NCBI RefSeq assembly: GCF_016863275.1
Contig: NZ_BOOO01000017.1
Coordinates: 62,001 to 126,000 of the forward strand
Source of the DNA: Planotetraspora mira
Lineage (GTDB): Bacteria; Actinomycetota; Actinomycetes; Streptosporangiales; Streptosporangiaceae
Length of the DNA stretch: 64,000 nt
Reading direction: 5' to 3'
In this document: piece by piece, positions 7,418-18,343 of the stretch
Layout of the letters: every line of letters begins with the position of its first letter
Position numbering within the stretch: the first letter of the stretch is position 1
Made by a program: the position numbers and the translations under genes
Notes under the pieces: generated by a model
Seen by the model: the letters and a program-made list of their open reading frames with translations, nothing else
Databases searched by the model: none
Told to the model about the DNA's origin: nothing

Positions 7418-10400
7418 CAGTCCTCCCCGATCCGTACGGCACTGCCCGGCCCGTGCCCGGACAACCGGCGGGCCAGCGCCGCCACGATGGCCAGCAGGGC
7501 CACGGCGACTGCGGCCAGCAGCGCGACCGTGGGAGCCCAGGGGATGTCGAGCGTGACCGCCGGGGTGACCGCGGCCGCCTGTCCGGTGAGCACGATGTGC
7601 GGCACCACCAGCACGGCCATGACGACGGCGATCCCCGTGCCCGCGGCCAGCGACAGGACGACGACGAACGACTGCTCGACGGCGAGCAACCCGAACACCT
7701 GACGGTGGCTGACGCCGATCGCGCGCAACAGGGCGAACTCGGTCGTGCGCTCCCGCGCCACCACCGCGGCGTTGACCAGGAAACCGAGCAGCGCGAAGGC
7801 CACCGCCGACAGGAAGCCGAGCACGAGCGCACCCTGCAGTCCACTCGCCAGCGGGTCGTCACGGAACCGCCGGACGAGGGTCTCTCTGTCCACCACGGTC
7901 TGGTTCCATTCGGGGTGGTGGGCCAGCGCGGCCACGGCGGCGGAGGTGTCACCTCCGCCCGCGCTCAGCCACCACTCGGCGATGGGACGCGGCGCGCGTC
8001 CCTCGGTCAGATCCTGGTAGGCCAGCGTGCGGAGGTCGGTCAGCAGGGCCGGCTCGCCGGGGGCGGTTCCGGGCAACGCCGACGCGATGGCGACGGGCAT
8101 CACGAGCATCGTGGCCCCGCTCATGGTGACGGAGTCGGCCACGCCCACCTTCAGCCCGGCCTTGGCGGCCAGGTCGGCGGTGACCACTATCGGCAGCGCC
8201 CGGGTGCCGGAGGGAGCGCTCGGCATGACGGCCAGCCGCAACGGCTGGGCCGCCGCCTGGGCGGACGGAGGAGACACCCGAACGGTGAAACCGCCTGGTT
8301 CGACCGATTGCTCACCCACACCCGCCCAGGCCGTCAAGGCGTCGGGCAGCGGGACGGCGGCTCCCGTGTCGGTCCGCAGGCCGTCCAGCGCGGGTGTCAC
8401 GGCTGTCAGGTCGCCCGGGTCGGGCAGGTCCAGCAGCAGAGCCTGTACGGCGAGGGGATATGCCGGCCGGCCCGACCTCCCGGCGAGCGCCTGAAGGTCG
8501 AAGCGCACCTCCTGGCCGCCCTCCTCGAGAGAAACGGCGGCCGTCTGCTGGACGGTGCCGAGCGCGTCCACGACCGCCAGTCGCAACCGGACCTCCCCGT
8601 GCGCGGCGCCGGGGGGCGTGAGGCCGAGCCGTACGCGAAGGGACAGGGCGTGCGGCTCGCCGGGAAGCGGGATCGGCGACACCCGCGGGCGGGCGGCGGC
8701 GAGGTCGCGTCCGAGCCGCGGCACCGGGGAGGACACGAGGTCGTCACGCCACAACATGACGCCCCCGAGCCGGTCCGCGTCCATGGCGAGGAGGGTCGCC
8801 TGCGTCCCCGCGAAGTCCACCGTCTCCCGCTGAACGGGAGCGGCCTCGGTCACGCCGGGCAGCGCCCTGTACACCGCGCCCCGGCCGAGCCCGCCGAGCT
8901 CCGGCCATTCGGCGGGCGCGGAGACGCGCAGGTCGGCCCCCGCCTGATGGCGGGCCTGATCCTCCTGGGAGAGACGCCAGGTCGCGGAGGTGGCCAGCGA
9001 GACGACGCCGATGGCGATCGCCATCGTGAGCAGCAACGCGGGGCCCGCGTACCGCAACGGGCGGCGGCTGACCTGCGACGAGCCGAGCACGGGAGTGAGG
9101 CCGCGCCGCCGGGCCGTGAGCCGCTCGGCGATCGCCGACGCCATGGGGATCAGGCGCAGGCCCAGCAGGCCGCCGCAGAGCAACGTCAGGGCGGGTCCCG
9201 TCACGATCAACGGATCGATGCCCAGCCCGCCCGCGGCGGTCGAGGTGACCGGGGCGCCGTACAGTCCGAGCTGCCAGATCGCAAGCGCGGCCGCCGCGAG
9301 CAGAGCCACATCCGCCCCCGCGCGCTGGATGAACCCCCGCCTCTCCCCCCGCCCGCGGGCCGACCGCTCCTCGACGTAGGTGCGGCGCGCGCCGCGCAGC
9401 GCGGGCAGCACCAGCAGGACCGCGCACGCCAGCGCCACCGCGGCGGAGACGAGGAAGGAGGCCGCGTCGGGCACGGGCGCGAGCCGTACGCCTGAGGACC
9501 GGATCCAGGGGACGGCGCCCAGCGCGGCCAGGACCCACGGAGCCAGCAGCGGCGCGATCACCATCGCGGGCAGCGCGACCAGCAGCGCCTCGCCGGCGGC
9601 GAGCAGGCCGAGCCGTACGCCGCCCGCTCCCCGGGTGCGCAGCAGCGCCACCTCCATCCTGCGGTGGTCGGCCAGCAGCCGGGCGGTGAGCGTCAGCGCG
9701 TAGGCGGCGAGCAGCAGCAGTTGGAGGACCGGCACGAGCATCGTGGACCGCGCGACCAGCGCGGCCTGGTCGAGTTGCTCCAGCATGTCCGGCAGGCGGG
9801 TGAACGTGGCGCACGTCGCGCAGTCGCGCCTCAGGTCGTCGCCGAGCGCGGAGACGGAGGCCGCGAGAGTCCGCAGCCGGTCTCTCGGCAGGTCCCGCAG
9901 GTCCGGTTCCGCGAGCCAGGCCGCGGACACGTCGGTCGCGAAATACCGCTGGAAGTCGCCCGGCGCGACCACGAGCGGCCCGTAGGTGGTGTAGTTGCCC
10001 GTCTCGACGCCCCGGCGCAGCAGTTCGTCGCCCTTCCACCGGTCGTCGTACGGGTCGAGCAGGTCGAACACCCCGGCGACCCGCGCGCGCACCGGCTGGT
10101 GGCTGAGCCGCCCGACGACCGTGAAGCCGTCGCCGACGGTCAGGCCCATGGCCTGCGCGGACGACTGGGAGAGCGCGACCTCCAGCTCTCCCGCCTCCCG
10201 AGGCCAGGCGCCCGCGACGAGGCGGCTGCGCCGCTCGATCCCCTCGTAGGTCGCGAATCTGGTCAGGTCGGGCCGCTCACGCCGTTCCTGACCCGGCAGC
10301 GCGTACGAGTCGGACCGGATCGACCGGGTCACGGTGAACGGCAGGTCGCCGTAGGCGTCGCGGGCGTGGGAGCGGACGGCGGCGTCGACCTTCTGAAGGT

Positions 10401-10626
10401 CGCCCGAGCTGATCAGGGTGCTCACCCTGGCCGACGTCGTCGACAACGGGGCCACCGCCATGGCCCGCCGGACCCCGGACTCCGTCACCACCATGGCGTA
10501 GGTGATCAGCGCGACGAGCGCGGTGGTGGCCAGCAGGACGGAGCCGAACGCGGTGAGCAGCAGCAAGGGCTCACTGGAGGCACGCCGGAGCAGCAGTGGC
10601 ACCCGTCGTGCGCGCCCCGGCGCCAT
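7417..10626 (-). CDS. FtsX-like ABC transporter permease (large)
   Basis: A 1069-residue membrane protein and the first gene of a two-permease operon. It has an N-terminal membrane anchor (about residues 18-45), an extracellular domain, a central helix bundle (about 300-560), another large soluble domain, and a C-terminal FtsX-type domain (about 910-1060) with several hydrophobic helices. ATG 10626 was preferred over an upstream ATG at 10683 because it has a GGAG ribosome-binding site five bases away and the upstream start has none. Its stop overlaps the start of the second permease by one base. Substrate is unknown. The size and duplicated membrane bundle resemble actinomycete FtsX-like permeases that normally sit beside a MacB-type ATPase, which is missing here. 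Confidence 0.88.
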   Translation of the reverse strand: MAPGRARRVPLLLRRASSEPLLLLTAFGSVLLATTALVALITYAMVVTESGVRRAMAVAPLSTTSARVSTLISSGDLQKVDAAVRSHARDAYGDLPFTVTRSIRSDSYALPGQERRERPDLTRFATYEGIERRSRLVAGAWPREAGELEVALSQSSAQAMGLTVGDGFTVVGRLSHQPVRARVAGVFDLLDPYDDRWKGDELLRRGVETGNYTTYGPLVVAPGDFQRYFATDVSAAWLAEPDLRDLPRDRLRTLAASVSALGDDLRRDCATCATFTRLPDMLEQLDQAALVARSTMLVPVLQLLLLAAYALTLTARLLADHRRMEVALLRTRGAGGVRLGLLAAGEALLVALPAMVIAPLLAPWVLAALGAVPWIRSSGVRLAPVPDAASFLVSAAVALACAVLLVLPALRGARRTYVEERSARGRGERRGFIQRAGADVALLAAAALAIWQLGLYGAPVTSTAAGGLGIDPLIVTGPALTLLCGGLLGLRLIPMASAIAERLTARRRGLTPVLGSSQVSRRPLRYAGPALLLTMAIAIGVVSLATSATWRLSQEDQARHQAGADLRVSAPAEWPELGGLGRGAVYRALPGVTEAAPVQRETVDFAGTQATLLAMDADRLGGVMLWRDDLVSSPVPRLGRDLAAARPRVSPIPLPGEPHALSLRVRLGLTPPGAAHGEVRLRLAVVDALGTVQQTAAVSLEEGGQEVRFDLQALAGRSGRPAYPLAVQALLLDLPDPGDLTAVTPALDGLRTDTGAAVPLPDALTAWAGVGEQSVEPGGFTVRVSPPSAQAAAQPLRLAVMPSAPSGTRALPIVVTADLAAKAGLKVGVADSVTMSGATMLVMPVAIASALPGTAPGEPALLTDLRTLAYQDLTEGRAPRPIAEWWLSAGGGDTSAAVAALAHHPEWNQTVVDRETLVRRFRDDPLASGLQGALVLGFLSAVAFALLGFLVNAAVVARERTTEFALLRAIGVSHRQVFGLLAVEQSFVVVLSLAAGTGIAVVMAVLVVPHIVLTGQAAAVTPAVTLDIPWAPTVALLAAVAVALLAIVAALARRLSGHGPGSAVRIGED

Positions 10627-10724
10627 GCCCGCTCCAAAGGATCTCGGCTGAAACCCCTGAAGAATAGTCCGGCATGTCCGCATAGATCAGCTATTACGGA
10701 CCGCTTTGTGAAAGTGCCGGGTCT

Positions 10725-10745
10725 GCCGGTCACCGCCGGACCGGC
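10725..10745 (-). terminator. Hairpin after the gntR gene
   Basis: GCCGGTC (10725-10731) and GACCGGC (10739-10745) form a 7-bp stem with a 7-nt loop directly 3' of the minus-strand GntR gene, which ends at 10753. There is no U tract. It probably separates gntR from the permease operon downstream. Confidence 0.45.
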
Positions 10746-10752
10746 CGACGCG

Positions 10753-11490
10753 TCACCGCTTGTCGACCATGACCTCGATGCTGTAGTCCTGCGCCCGGTA
10801 GCTGTGGTCGCCGTACTCCACCGCGTTGCCCACCGCGTCGAAGGCGACGCGCGTCATCGTGAGAACGGGCTCGGAGGGCTTGAGCCCGAGGTGGCGCCGC
10901 TCGGCCGCGGTCGGCGTCCGCGCTCCGATCGTCTGGTGCGCGACGACCGGGCGCACGCCGCGGTCCCGCATCACGGCGTACAGGCCCTCCCCCTCGAGGT
11001 CCTCACGGGTGATGTCGTTGTAGACCGGTGGCAGCCAGTTGTGGAGGATCGCCAGAGGGCGCTCGTCGGACAGCCGCAGGCGAATGATCGACAGCAGCTC
11101 GGCGTCGGCGGGCAGATCGAGCGCTGTGGCCACACGCTCGTCCCGCACGATCTCGTGCTTGAGTACGGTGGTCGCCGGCCGGCCGCCGTCACGTTTGAGG
11201 TCGTCGTAGAGACTGGTGAGCTCGGCGCGCCGGTGCACCTTGCGGTTGGCGACCGTGGTGCCGAGCCCGCGCCGCCGCAACAGGAGGCCCTGGTTGACCA
11301 GCTCCTGTATGGCACGCCGTACCGTCGGGCGCGACAGACTGAGGCGCTCCGCGAGGGCGATCTCGTTCTCGAACGGGTCACCGGGCTGCAGCATGCCACT
11401 GGCGATCGCGCCGCTGAGCTGCTCCGCGAGCTGGTGGTAGAGGGGCACGGGGGAAGAGCGGTCGATCGAGACGCCCACTTGGATTGCCAC
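10753..11490 (-). CDS. GntR-family regulator (HutC/UTRA type), likely inositol repressor
   Basis: A 245-residue regulator with an N-terminal GntR winged helix (about residues 15-82; PLYHQLAEQLSGAIASGML and LSRPTVRRAIQELVNQGLL) and a C-terminal UTRA effector domain (about 95-240; the ERPLAILHNWLPP and YGDHSYRAQDYSIEV strands). The start is GTG 11490. It is divergent from the first gene of a complete inositol catabolic operon, and actinomycete iol clusters commonly have a GntR repressor in this position. A TGTCA...TGACA dyad lies in the gap. The effector is probably inositol or one of its catabolites, which is inference. Confidence 0.9.
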   Translation of the reverse strand: MAIQVGVSIDRSSPVPLYHQLAEQLSGAIASGMLQPGDPFENEIALAERLSLSRPTVRRAIQELVNQGLLLRRRGLGTTVANRKVHRRAELTSLYDDLKRDGGRPATTVLKHEIVRDERVATALDLPADAELLSIIRLRLSDERPLAILHNWLPPVYNDITREDLEGEGLYAVMRDRGVRPVVAHQTIGARTPTAAERRHLGLKPSEPVLTMTRVAFDAVGNAVEYGDHSYRAQDYSIEVMVDKR

Positions 11491-11534
11491 GGGCCGAGTG
11501 TACTCCCGTGTGTGAGAACGACGTTACGAGAATA

Positions 11535-11560
11535 TGTCAGTACAAAGTCTTGACGTGACA
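11535..11560. promoter_or_regulatory. Candidate GntR operator over the iol promoter
   Basis: The dyad TGTCA-N3-CAA-N4-TTG-N3-TGACA is symmetrical over 26 bp. Its right half overlaps TTGACG (11550-11555), a plausible -35 element for the iol operon that starts at 11662; the matching -10 is not obvious. Location between gntR and iolG makes it the best operator candidate in this gap. Confidence 0.5.
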
Positions 11561-11661
11561 TTTGGCGAACGGGCACGCTACCCATCATCGTCGGCTGCCG
11601 AAACAGGGCCTCATGCCACGGCGGGCACAACAAACGACGTAGATCGAAACGGGGATCACGA

Positions 11662-12666
11662 ATGCGCATCGGGCTAGCGGGCGTCGGACGGATAGGCGCC
11701 TTCCATGCCAGGACCTTGGCGGCTCTCGACTTCGTCGACGAGCTCGTCGTGACGGACGCCGACCTCGGGGCGGCCAAGACCGTCGCCGACGAGCTCGGGG
11801 TCGAAGTCGCTCCGGACGCCGAGGCGCTGCTCGCGTCCGGCGTCGACGGTTTCGTGATCACCACGGCGACCCCCGCCCACGCGCCGCTCCTGCGTCAGGG
11901 CATCGCCGCGGGGGTTCCCACGTTCTGTGAGAAGCCGGTGGCGGCCACCCTCGAGGAGACCATCGGGCTCGCCGAGCTCGTCGCGTCCACCGGCGTGCCG
12001 GTGCACGTCGGCTTCCAGCGGCGGTTCGACGCCGGTTACCGGCGGGCGCGGGCGGCGGTGGAGTCCGGCGAGCTCGGATTCGTCCACACCATCCGGGCCA
12101 ACACCCACGACCAGGCCCCGCCGCACGCGTCCTACATCCCGACCTCCGGCGGCATCTTCCGCGACTGCAACGTGCACGACTTCGACATCCTCCGGTTCGT
12201 CTCCGGACGGGAGGTCGCCTCCGTCTACGCGACGGGTGCCAACAAGGGCGCCGACTTCTTCGCCGCGGCCGGCGACGTCGACACCGCCGGGGCGCTGCTG
12301 ACCCTCGACGACGGCACGATCGTCCTGATCTCCTCGACCCGCTACAACGGCGCGGGCCACGACGTCCGCATGGAGGTCCACGGCGAGAAGGGCACGATCG
12401 CCGTCGGGCTGGACCACTCGCTGGCGATGCGCTCCGCCGAGGAGGGCGTCGACTTCCCCAGGGGTCCCCAGAAGTGGTCGTTCATGGAGCGCTTCCTCCC
12501 GGCGTACCAGGCCGAGCTCACGGCCTTCGCGGAGGTCGCCCGTGGTGAGCGGACCTCCCCGTGCACCGTCGCCGACGCGCTCCAGGCCTCCCGCATCGCC
12601 GAGGCGTGCGAGCGCTCCCGGGCGGAGCGCAGGCCCGTCGCCCTTTCCGAGATCGAGGGGATCTGA
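11662..12666 (+). CDS. iolG: Inositol 2-dehydrogenase (Gfo/Idh/MocA family)
   Basis: A 334-residue NAD-dependent dehydrogenase that should oxidise myo-inositol to 2-keto-myo-inositol (scyllo-inosose), the first catabolic step. The N-terminal Rossmann motif is GLAGVGRIGAFHA (about residues 4-16). The conserved EKPVA motif (about 93-97) holds the substrate-contacting lysine. The C-terminal alpha/beta domain includes GGIFRDCNVHDFDILRF with the catalytic Asp/His pair typical of this family. Length matches IolG proteins. It is the first gene of the operon, divergent from gntR, and ends four bases before the next start. Other Gfo/Idh substrates are possible, but the context makes inositol very likely. 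Confidence 0.88.
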   Translation: MRIGLAGVGRIGAFHARTLAALDFVDELVVTDADLGAAKTVADELGVEVAPDAEALLASGVDGFVITTATPAHAPLLRQGIAAGVPTFCEKPVAATLEETIGLAELVASTGVPVHVGFQRRFDAGYRRARAAVESGELGFVHTIRANTHDQAPPHASYIPTSGGIFRDCNVHDFDILRFVSGREVASVYATGANKGADFFAAAGDVDTAGALLTLDDGTIVLISSTRYNGAGHDVRMEVHGEKGTIAVGLDHSLAMRSAEEGVDFPRGPQKWSFMERFLPAYQAELTAFAEVARGERTSPCTVADALQASRIAEACERSRAERRPVALSEIEGI

Positions 12667-12670
12667 GGAC

Positions 12671-13615
12671 ATGACCACTGTGAGCACCCCGAGCACCCAG
12701 CCGTCAGGCGACCGCCGCCCCGTGGCCGACCGCGTCGCCGGAGCACCCATCTCCTGGGGCGTCTGCGAGGTCCCCGGATGGGGTTTCCAGCTCGAACCGG
12801 ACACCGTGCTGCGCCAGATGCGCGAGCTCGGCCTGAGCGCCACCGAGTTCGGCCCTGACGGCTTCCTGCCCGACGACCCCCAGGCCAAGGCGGAGACGCT
12901 GGCCGGCTACGGGCTGAAGGCGGTCGGGCAGTTCGTCCCCGTGATCCTGCACCAGCCGGGCCACGACCCCCTCCCCGACGTCGAGCGCGCCATGGAGGGT
13001 CTGGTCGCGGCCCAGGCCTCCACCGTCGTCATCGCCGCCGCCACCGGCCAGGAGGGCTACGACGACCGTCCGGTCCTCGACGACTCGGGCTGGTCGACCC
13101 TGCTGGGCAACCTCGACCGCATCACCGACGCCGCGGCCGCCCACGGGCTCGTGGCCACGCTCCACCCCCACGTCGGCACGATGATCGAGAGCGGCGAGGA
13201 GACCGAGCGGGTGCTCGCCGGCAGCCGCATCGGCCTGTGCCTCGACACCGGGCACCTCCTCATCGGCGGCGGAGACCCCGTCGGCATCGCCCAGCGCAAC
13301 CCCGAGCGGATCGTCCACACCCACCTGAAGGACGTCCGGGTGGACTGGGCCAAGCGCGTGCAGTCCGGCGACGTGACCTACACCGAGGCCGTGGCCGGTG
13401 GCATGTACGTCCCGCTCGGCGAGGGCGACGTCGACATCAGGGCCATCGTGGCCGCCCTCGAAGGCAGTGGGTATGCAGGGTGGTACGTCCTCGAGCAGGA
13501 CACCATCCTCGCCGCCGCACCGGCCGCAGGAGGGCCGGACCCGGTGGCGGACGTGCGGACGAGCATCGCGCACCTGCTCGCCGTGGCCGGCGACCCGAGC
13601 GCAGCGGAGGCATGA
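12671..13615 (+). CDS. TIM-barrel sugar isomerase/dehydratase (IolE-like)
   Basis: A 314-residue protein of the xylose-isomerase-like TIM-barrel family (AP_endonuc_2). The strand APISWGVCEVPGWG near the N-terminus, the metal-ligand segments LHPHVG and LCLDTGHLL, THLKD, and the final GWYVLEQDT strand carry the His/Asp/Glu residues that bind the divalent metal in IolE, IolH and IolI. Its position between iolG and iolC suggests inosose dehydratase or an inosose isomerase. A second relative (18340-19236) lies in the same operon, so one of the two should be the dehydratase; sequence reading alone does not settle which. ATG 12671 has GAGG only two bases upstream, and GTG 12680 is an alternative start. 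Confidence 0.85.
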   Translation: MTTVSTPSTQPSGDRRPVADRVAGAPISWGVCEVPGWGFQLEPDTVLRQMRELGLSATEFGPDGFLPDDPQAKAETLAGYGLKAVGQFVPVILHQPGHDPLPDVERAMEGLVAAQASTVVIAAATGQEGYDDRPVLDDSGWSTLLGNLDRITDAAAAHGLVATLHPHVGTMIESGEETERVLAGSRIGLCLDTGHLLIGGGDPVGIAQRNPERIVHTHLKDVRVDWAKRVQSGDVTYTEAVAGGMYVPLGEGDVDIRAIVAALEGSGYAGWYVLEQDTILAAAPAAGGPDPVADVRTSIAHLLAVAGDPSAAEA

Positions 13616-13618
13616 CCG

Positions 13619-14584
13619 ATGGCCCCAGCGGCATACGATCTCGTGGCCATGGGCCGGGTCGGGGTGGACATCTACCCCCTCGACTCCGGCGTGGGCCTCG
13701 AGGACGTCGAACGCTTCGGGAAGTTCCTCGGTGGCAGCGCGACCAACGTGAGCGTGGCCGCGGCCAGGTACGGCCGCCGGTCCGCGATCATCACCCGTAC
13801 CGGCCGGGATCCGTTCGGCCGGTACGTTCACCGGGCGCTGCGTGACTTCGGCGTCGACGACACGTTCGTCACGGAGGTCGACGGCCCGCCGACGCCGGTG
13901 ACCTTCTGCGAGATCTTCCCCCCGGACGACTTCCCGCTGTACTTCTACCGCTACCCGACCGCCCCCGACCTGATGATCGAGGCGGACGAGCTGCCGCTCG
14001 ACGCGATCCGTGACGCGTCGGTCTACTGGGCCACCGTCACCGGGTTGTCTCAGGAGCCGTCGCGCGCGGCGCACTTCGCCGCGTGGGAGGCCAGGGGACG
14101 GCGGTCGCACACCGTCCTCGACCTCGACTACCGGCCGATGTTCTGGCCGGACCGCGCCGAGGCCGCCGCACAGGTCGGCAGGGCCCTCGACCACGTCACC
14201 GTGGCGGTGGGCAACCGCGAGGAGTGCGAGGTCGCCGTCGGCGAGACCGACCCGCAGCGTGCGGCGGACGCCCTGCTCGAGCGCGGAGTGGAGCTCGCGA
14301 TCGTCAAGCAGGGCCCCAAGGGCGTGCTCGCCGCGACCGCCGACGAGCGTGTCGAGGTCCCCCCCTTCCCCGTCACGGTCGTCAACGGCCTCGGCGCCGG
14401 GGACGCCTTCGGCGGCGCGCTCGTCCACGGGTTGCGGGGCGAGTGGGATCTGCATCGCATCCTGCAGTTCGCCAACGTGGCCGGCGCCATCGTCGCCTCG
14501 AAGCTCGAGTGCTCCAGCGCGATGCCGTACGAGGCCGAGGTCGAGGCCGTCCTCGCCGGCCAGGAACATGAGGGGGGACGATGA
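13619..14584 (+). CDS. iolC: 5-dehydro-2-deoxygluconokinase (PfkB family)
   Basis: A 321-residue PfkB/ribokinase-type kinase. The N-terminal GRVGVDIYPL and FLGGSATNVSVAAARYG segments contain the sugar-binding glycine-rich loop, and the C-terminal signature NGLGAGDAFGGALVHG carries the catalytic Asp and the anion hole. IolC phosphorylates 5-dehydro-2-deoxy-D-gluconate before aldol cleavage. A GGAGG site at 13606-13610, eight bases upstream, fixes ATG 13619. The stop overlaps the next gene by ATGA, so the kinase and aldolase are coupled. Confidence 0.9.
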   Translation: MAPAAYDLVAMGRVGVDIYPLDSGVGLEDVERFGKFLGGSATNVSVAAARYGRRSAIITRTGRDPFGRYVHRALRDFGVDDTFVTEVDGPPTPVTFCEIFPPDDFPLYFYRYPTAPDLMIEADELPLDAIRDASVYWATVTGLSQEPSRAAHFAAWEARGRRSHTVLDLDYRPMFWPDRAEAAAQVGRALDHVTVAVGNREECEVAVGETDPQRAADALLERGVELAIVKQGPKGVLAATADERVEVPPFPVTVVNGLGAGDAFGGALVHGLRGEWDLHRILQFANVAGAIVASKLECSSAMPYEAEVEAVLAGQEHEGGR

Positions 14585-15480
14585 CGACGACGTCGAGCCG
14601 GGCGGGCATCGCCGAGCTGACCGAGATCCGGGTGCGCGAGCCCGGGCGGATCACCGAAGGGTGGGCCGCGAGGCGACGCCGCGAGCTCGTGGGCGAGGAC
14701 GGCCGGCTGCTCATCGTGGCCGCGGACCATCCGGCCCGCGGCGCACTCGGCGTCCGCGACGACCGCCATGCGATGGCCTCGCGCAGCAACCTGCTGGAGC
14801 GCCTGGCCACGGCGCTGTCCCGCCCGGGCGTCGACGGCGTGCTCGGCACACCGGACATCCTCGACGACCTGCTGCTCATGGGCGCTCTGGACGACAAGGT
14901 CGCCATCGGTTCGATGAACCGGGGTGGTCTGCAGGGTTCGGTCTTCGAGCTCGACGACCGGTTCACCGCCTACACGGCCGAGGAGATCGCGTCCAGCGGC
15001 CTCGACGGCGGCAAGATGCTGACCCGGATCTGCTACGGCGACCCCGGCACCGTCGCGACGCTCGAGGCGAGCGCCCGCGCGGTCACCGATCTGGCCGAGC
15101 AGGGCGTGATGGCGATGGTGGAGCCCTTCCTGTCCGTCCGCCAGGACGGCCGCGTGCGGAACCTGCTCGACCCCGACTCGACCATCACCTCCATCCACAT
15201 CGCGGCGGGGCTCGGCGCGACGAGCCGGCACACCTGGCTGAAGCTGCCGGTCGTCGATGAGCTGGAGCGGGTCATGGACGCGACCACGCTGCCGACCCTC
15301 CTGCTGGGCGGGGATCCGAGCGGGCACCCGGACGAGACGTACGCCGCGTGGGGCCGGGCGCTGGACCTGCCCGCCGTGCGCGGGCTGGTCGTGGGGCGGG
15401 CGCTGCTGTTCCCGCCGGACGGCGACGTCGCCGCAGCGGTCGACATCGCCGCGGGTCTCGTGCACGGGACCAGGCCATGA
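14581..15480 (+). CDS. Class I aldolase of the Cgl0158 family (inositol pathway)
   Basis: A 299-residue protein resembling the DeoC/LacD-type aldolases that replace IolJ in actinobacterial inositol clusters. Recognisable parts are LLIVAADHPARGALG near residue 45, the GGKMLTRICYGD segment with a possible Schiff-base lysine, the TWLKLPVVDE strand with another lysine, and the phosphate-binding end LLLGGDPSGHP...RGLVVGRALLFP. Expected reaction: cleavage of 5-dehydro-2-deoxy-gluconate 6-phosphate to dihydroxyacetone phosphate and malonate semialdehyde. It overlaps iolC and iolB by ATGA at both ends. Role is supported by family and context, not by a unique motif. Confidence 0.82.
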   Translation: MTTTSSRAGIAELTEIRVREPGRITEGWAARRRRELVGEDGRLLIVAADHPARGALGVRDDRHAMASRSNLLERLATALSRPGVDGVLGTPDILDDLLLMGALDDKVAIGSMNRGGLQGSVFELDDRFTAYTAEEIASSGLDGGKMLTRICYGDPGTVATLEASARAVTDLAEQGVMAMVEPFLSVRQDGRVRNLLDPDSTITSIHIAAGLGATSRHTWLKLPVVDELERVMDATTLPTLLLGGDPSGHPDETYAAWGRALDLPAVRGLVVGRALLFPPDGDVAAAVDIAAGLVHGTRP

Positions 15481-16396
15481 GCGACAACGGACGCTGGGTC
15501 CACCCCTTCGGGACCGCCGCCGCGGGCGAGTTCGAGGTGTCGATCGACGACACCCTGGACGGATGGGCGCACACAAGCCTGCGGGTGGCCACGCTGGAGC
15601 CGGCCGGCCAGGTGACCGTCGCCACCGGCGAGGACGAGGTCCTCGTCGTGCCGCTGCGGGGAGGCGCCGAGGTCACGGCGGTCGACCAGGCGGGCGAGCG
15701 GCACGAGGCCCGGCTCACCGGGCGGGAGAGCGTCTTCGCCGGTCCGACCGACGTCGCCTACGTCCCGCGGGGGTCGCGCCTCACCGTGCGCAACCCCGGA
15801 GCGGACCAGGTGAAGGTCGCGCTCTGCGGCGCGAAGGCGGCCAAGCGTGAGGTGCCGCCGCCGTTCCGGCACGTGGCCGTCACCGATGTCCCCGTCGAGC
15901 TCCGCGGAGCCGGTACGGCCTCGCGCGAGGTGCGCAACTTCGGCGTCCCGCAGGTGCTCGACGCCGACTCGATCATCGCCTGCGAGGTCGTCACTCCCGC
16001 GGGCAACTGGAGCTCCTACCCGCCGCACAAGCACGACGAGGAACGTGACGGCGTGGAGACCGAGCTCGAGGAGATCTACTACTTCGAGGTCGGGATCGAG
16101 TCGGGCGGCCCGGCTCAGGGCGCGGACCCCGTCGGCTACCAGCGGGTCTACGGCACGGACGCGCGGCCCATCGACGTCCTCGCGGAAGTCCGCTCCGGTG
16201 ACGTCGTCCTCGTGCCGCACGGATGGCACGGCCCGGCGATGGCGCCTCCCGGTTACGACCTCTACTACCTCAATGTGATGGCCGGCCCCGGCTCGACCCG
16301 GGCCTGGCTGATCTGCGACGATCCCGCGCACGGCTGGGTGCGGGAGTCGTGGGCCCAGCAGGACGTCGATCCCAGGCTTCCGATCGGAGGATTGCG

Positions 16397-16400
<4 letters not shown>
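15477..16400 (+). CDS. iolB: 5-deoxy-glucuronate isomerase
   Basis: A 307-residue bicupin of the IolB/KduI family. IolB isomerises 5-deoxy-D-glucuronate to 5-dehydro-2-deoxy-D-gluconate. The second cupin carries the metal-binding set YPPHKHDEE with a downstream ELEEIYYFEV glutamate and the VPHGWHGP histidine. Length is close to that of other actinomycete IolB proteins. ATG 15477 overlaps the aldolase stop, and the 3' end overlaps iolD by ATGA, so all three are coupled. Confidence 0.92.

Positions 16401-18339
<1,939 letters not shown>

Positions 18340-18343
<4 letters not shown>

Noticed and set aside
4350-7952. A 1200-codon open frame in another minus-strand frame across the permease genes
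   Set aside because: It is Arg/Pro/Gly-rich with no domain, and the annotated permease frames in the same stretch have clear membrane helices. It is a high-GC shadow.
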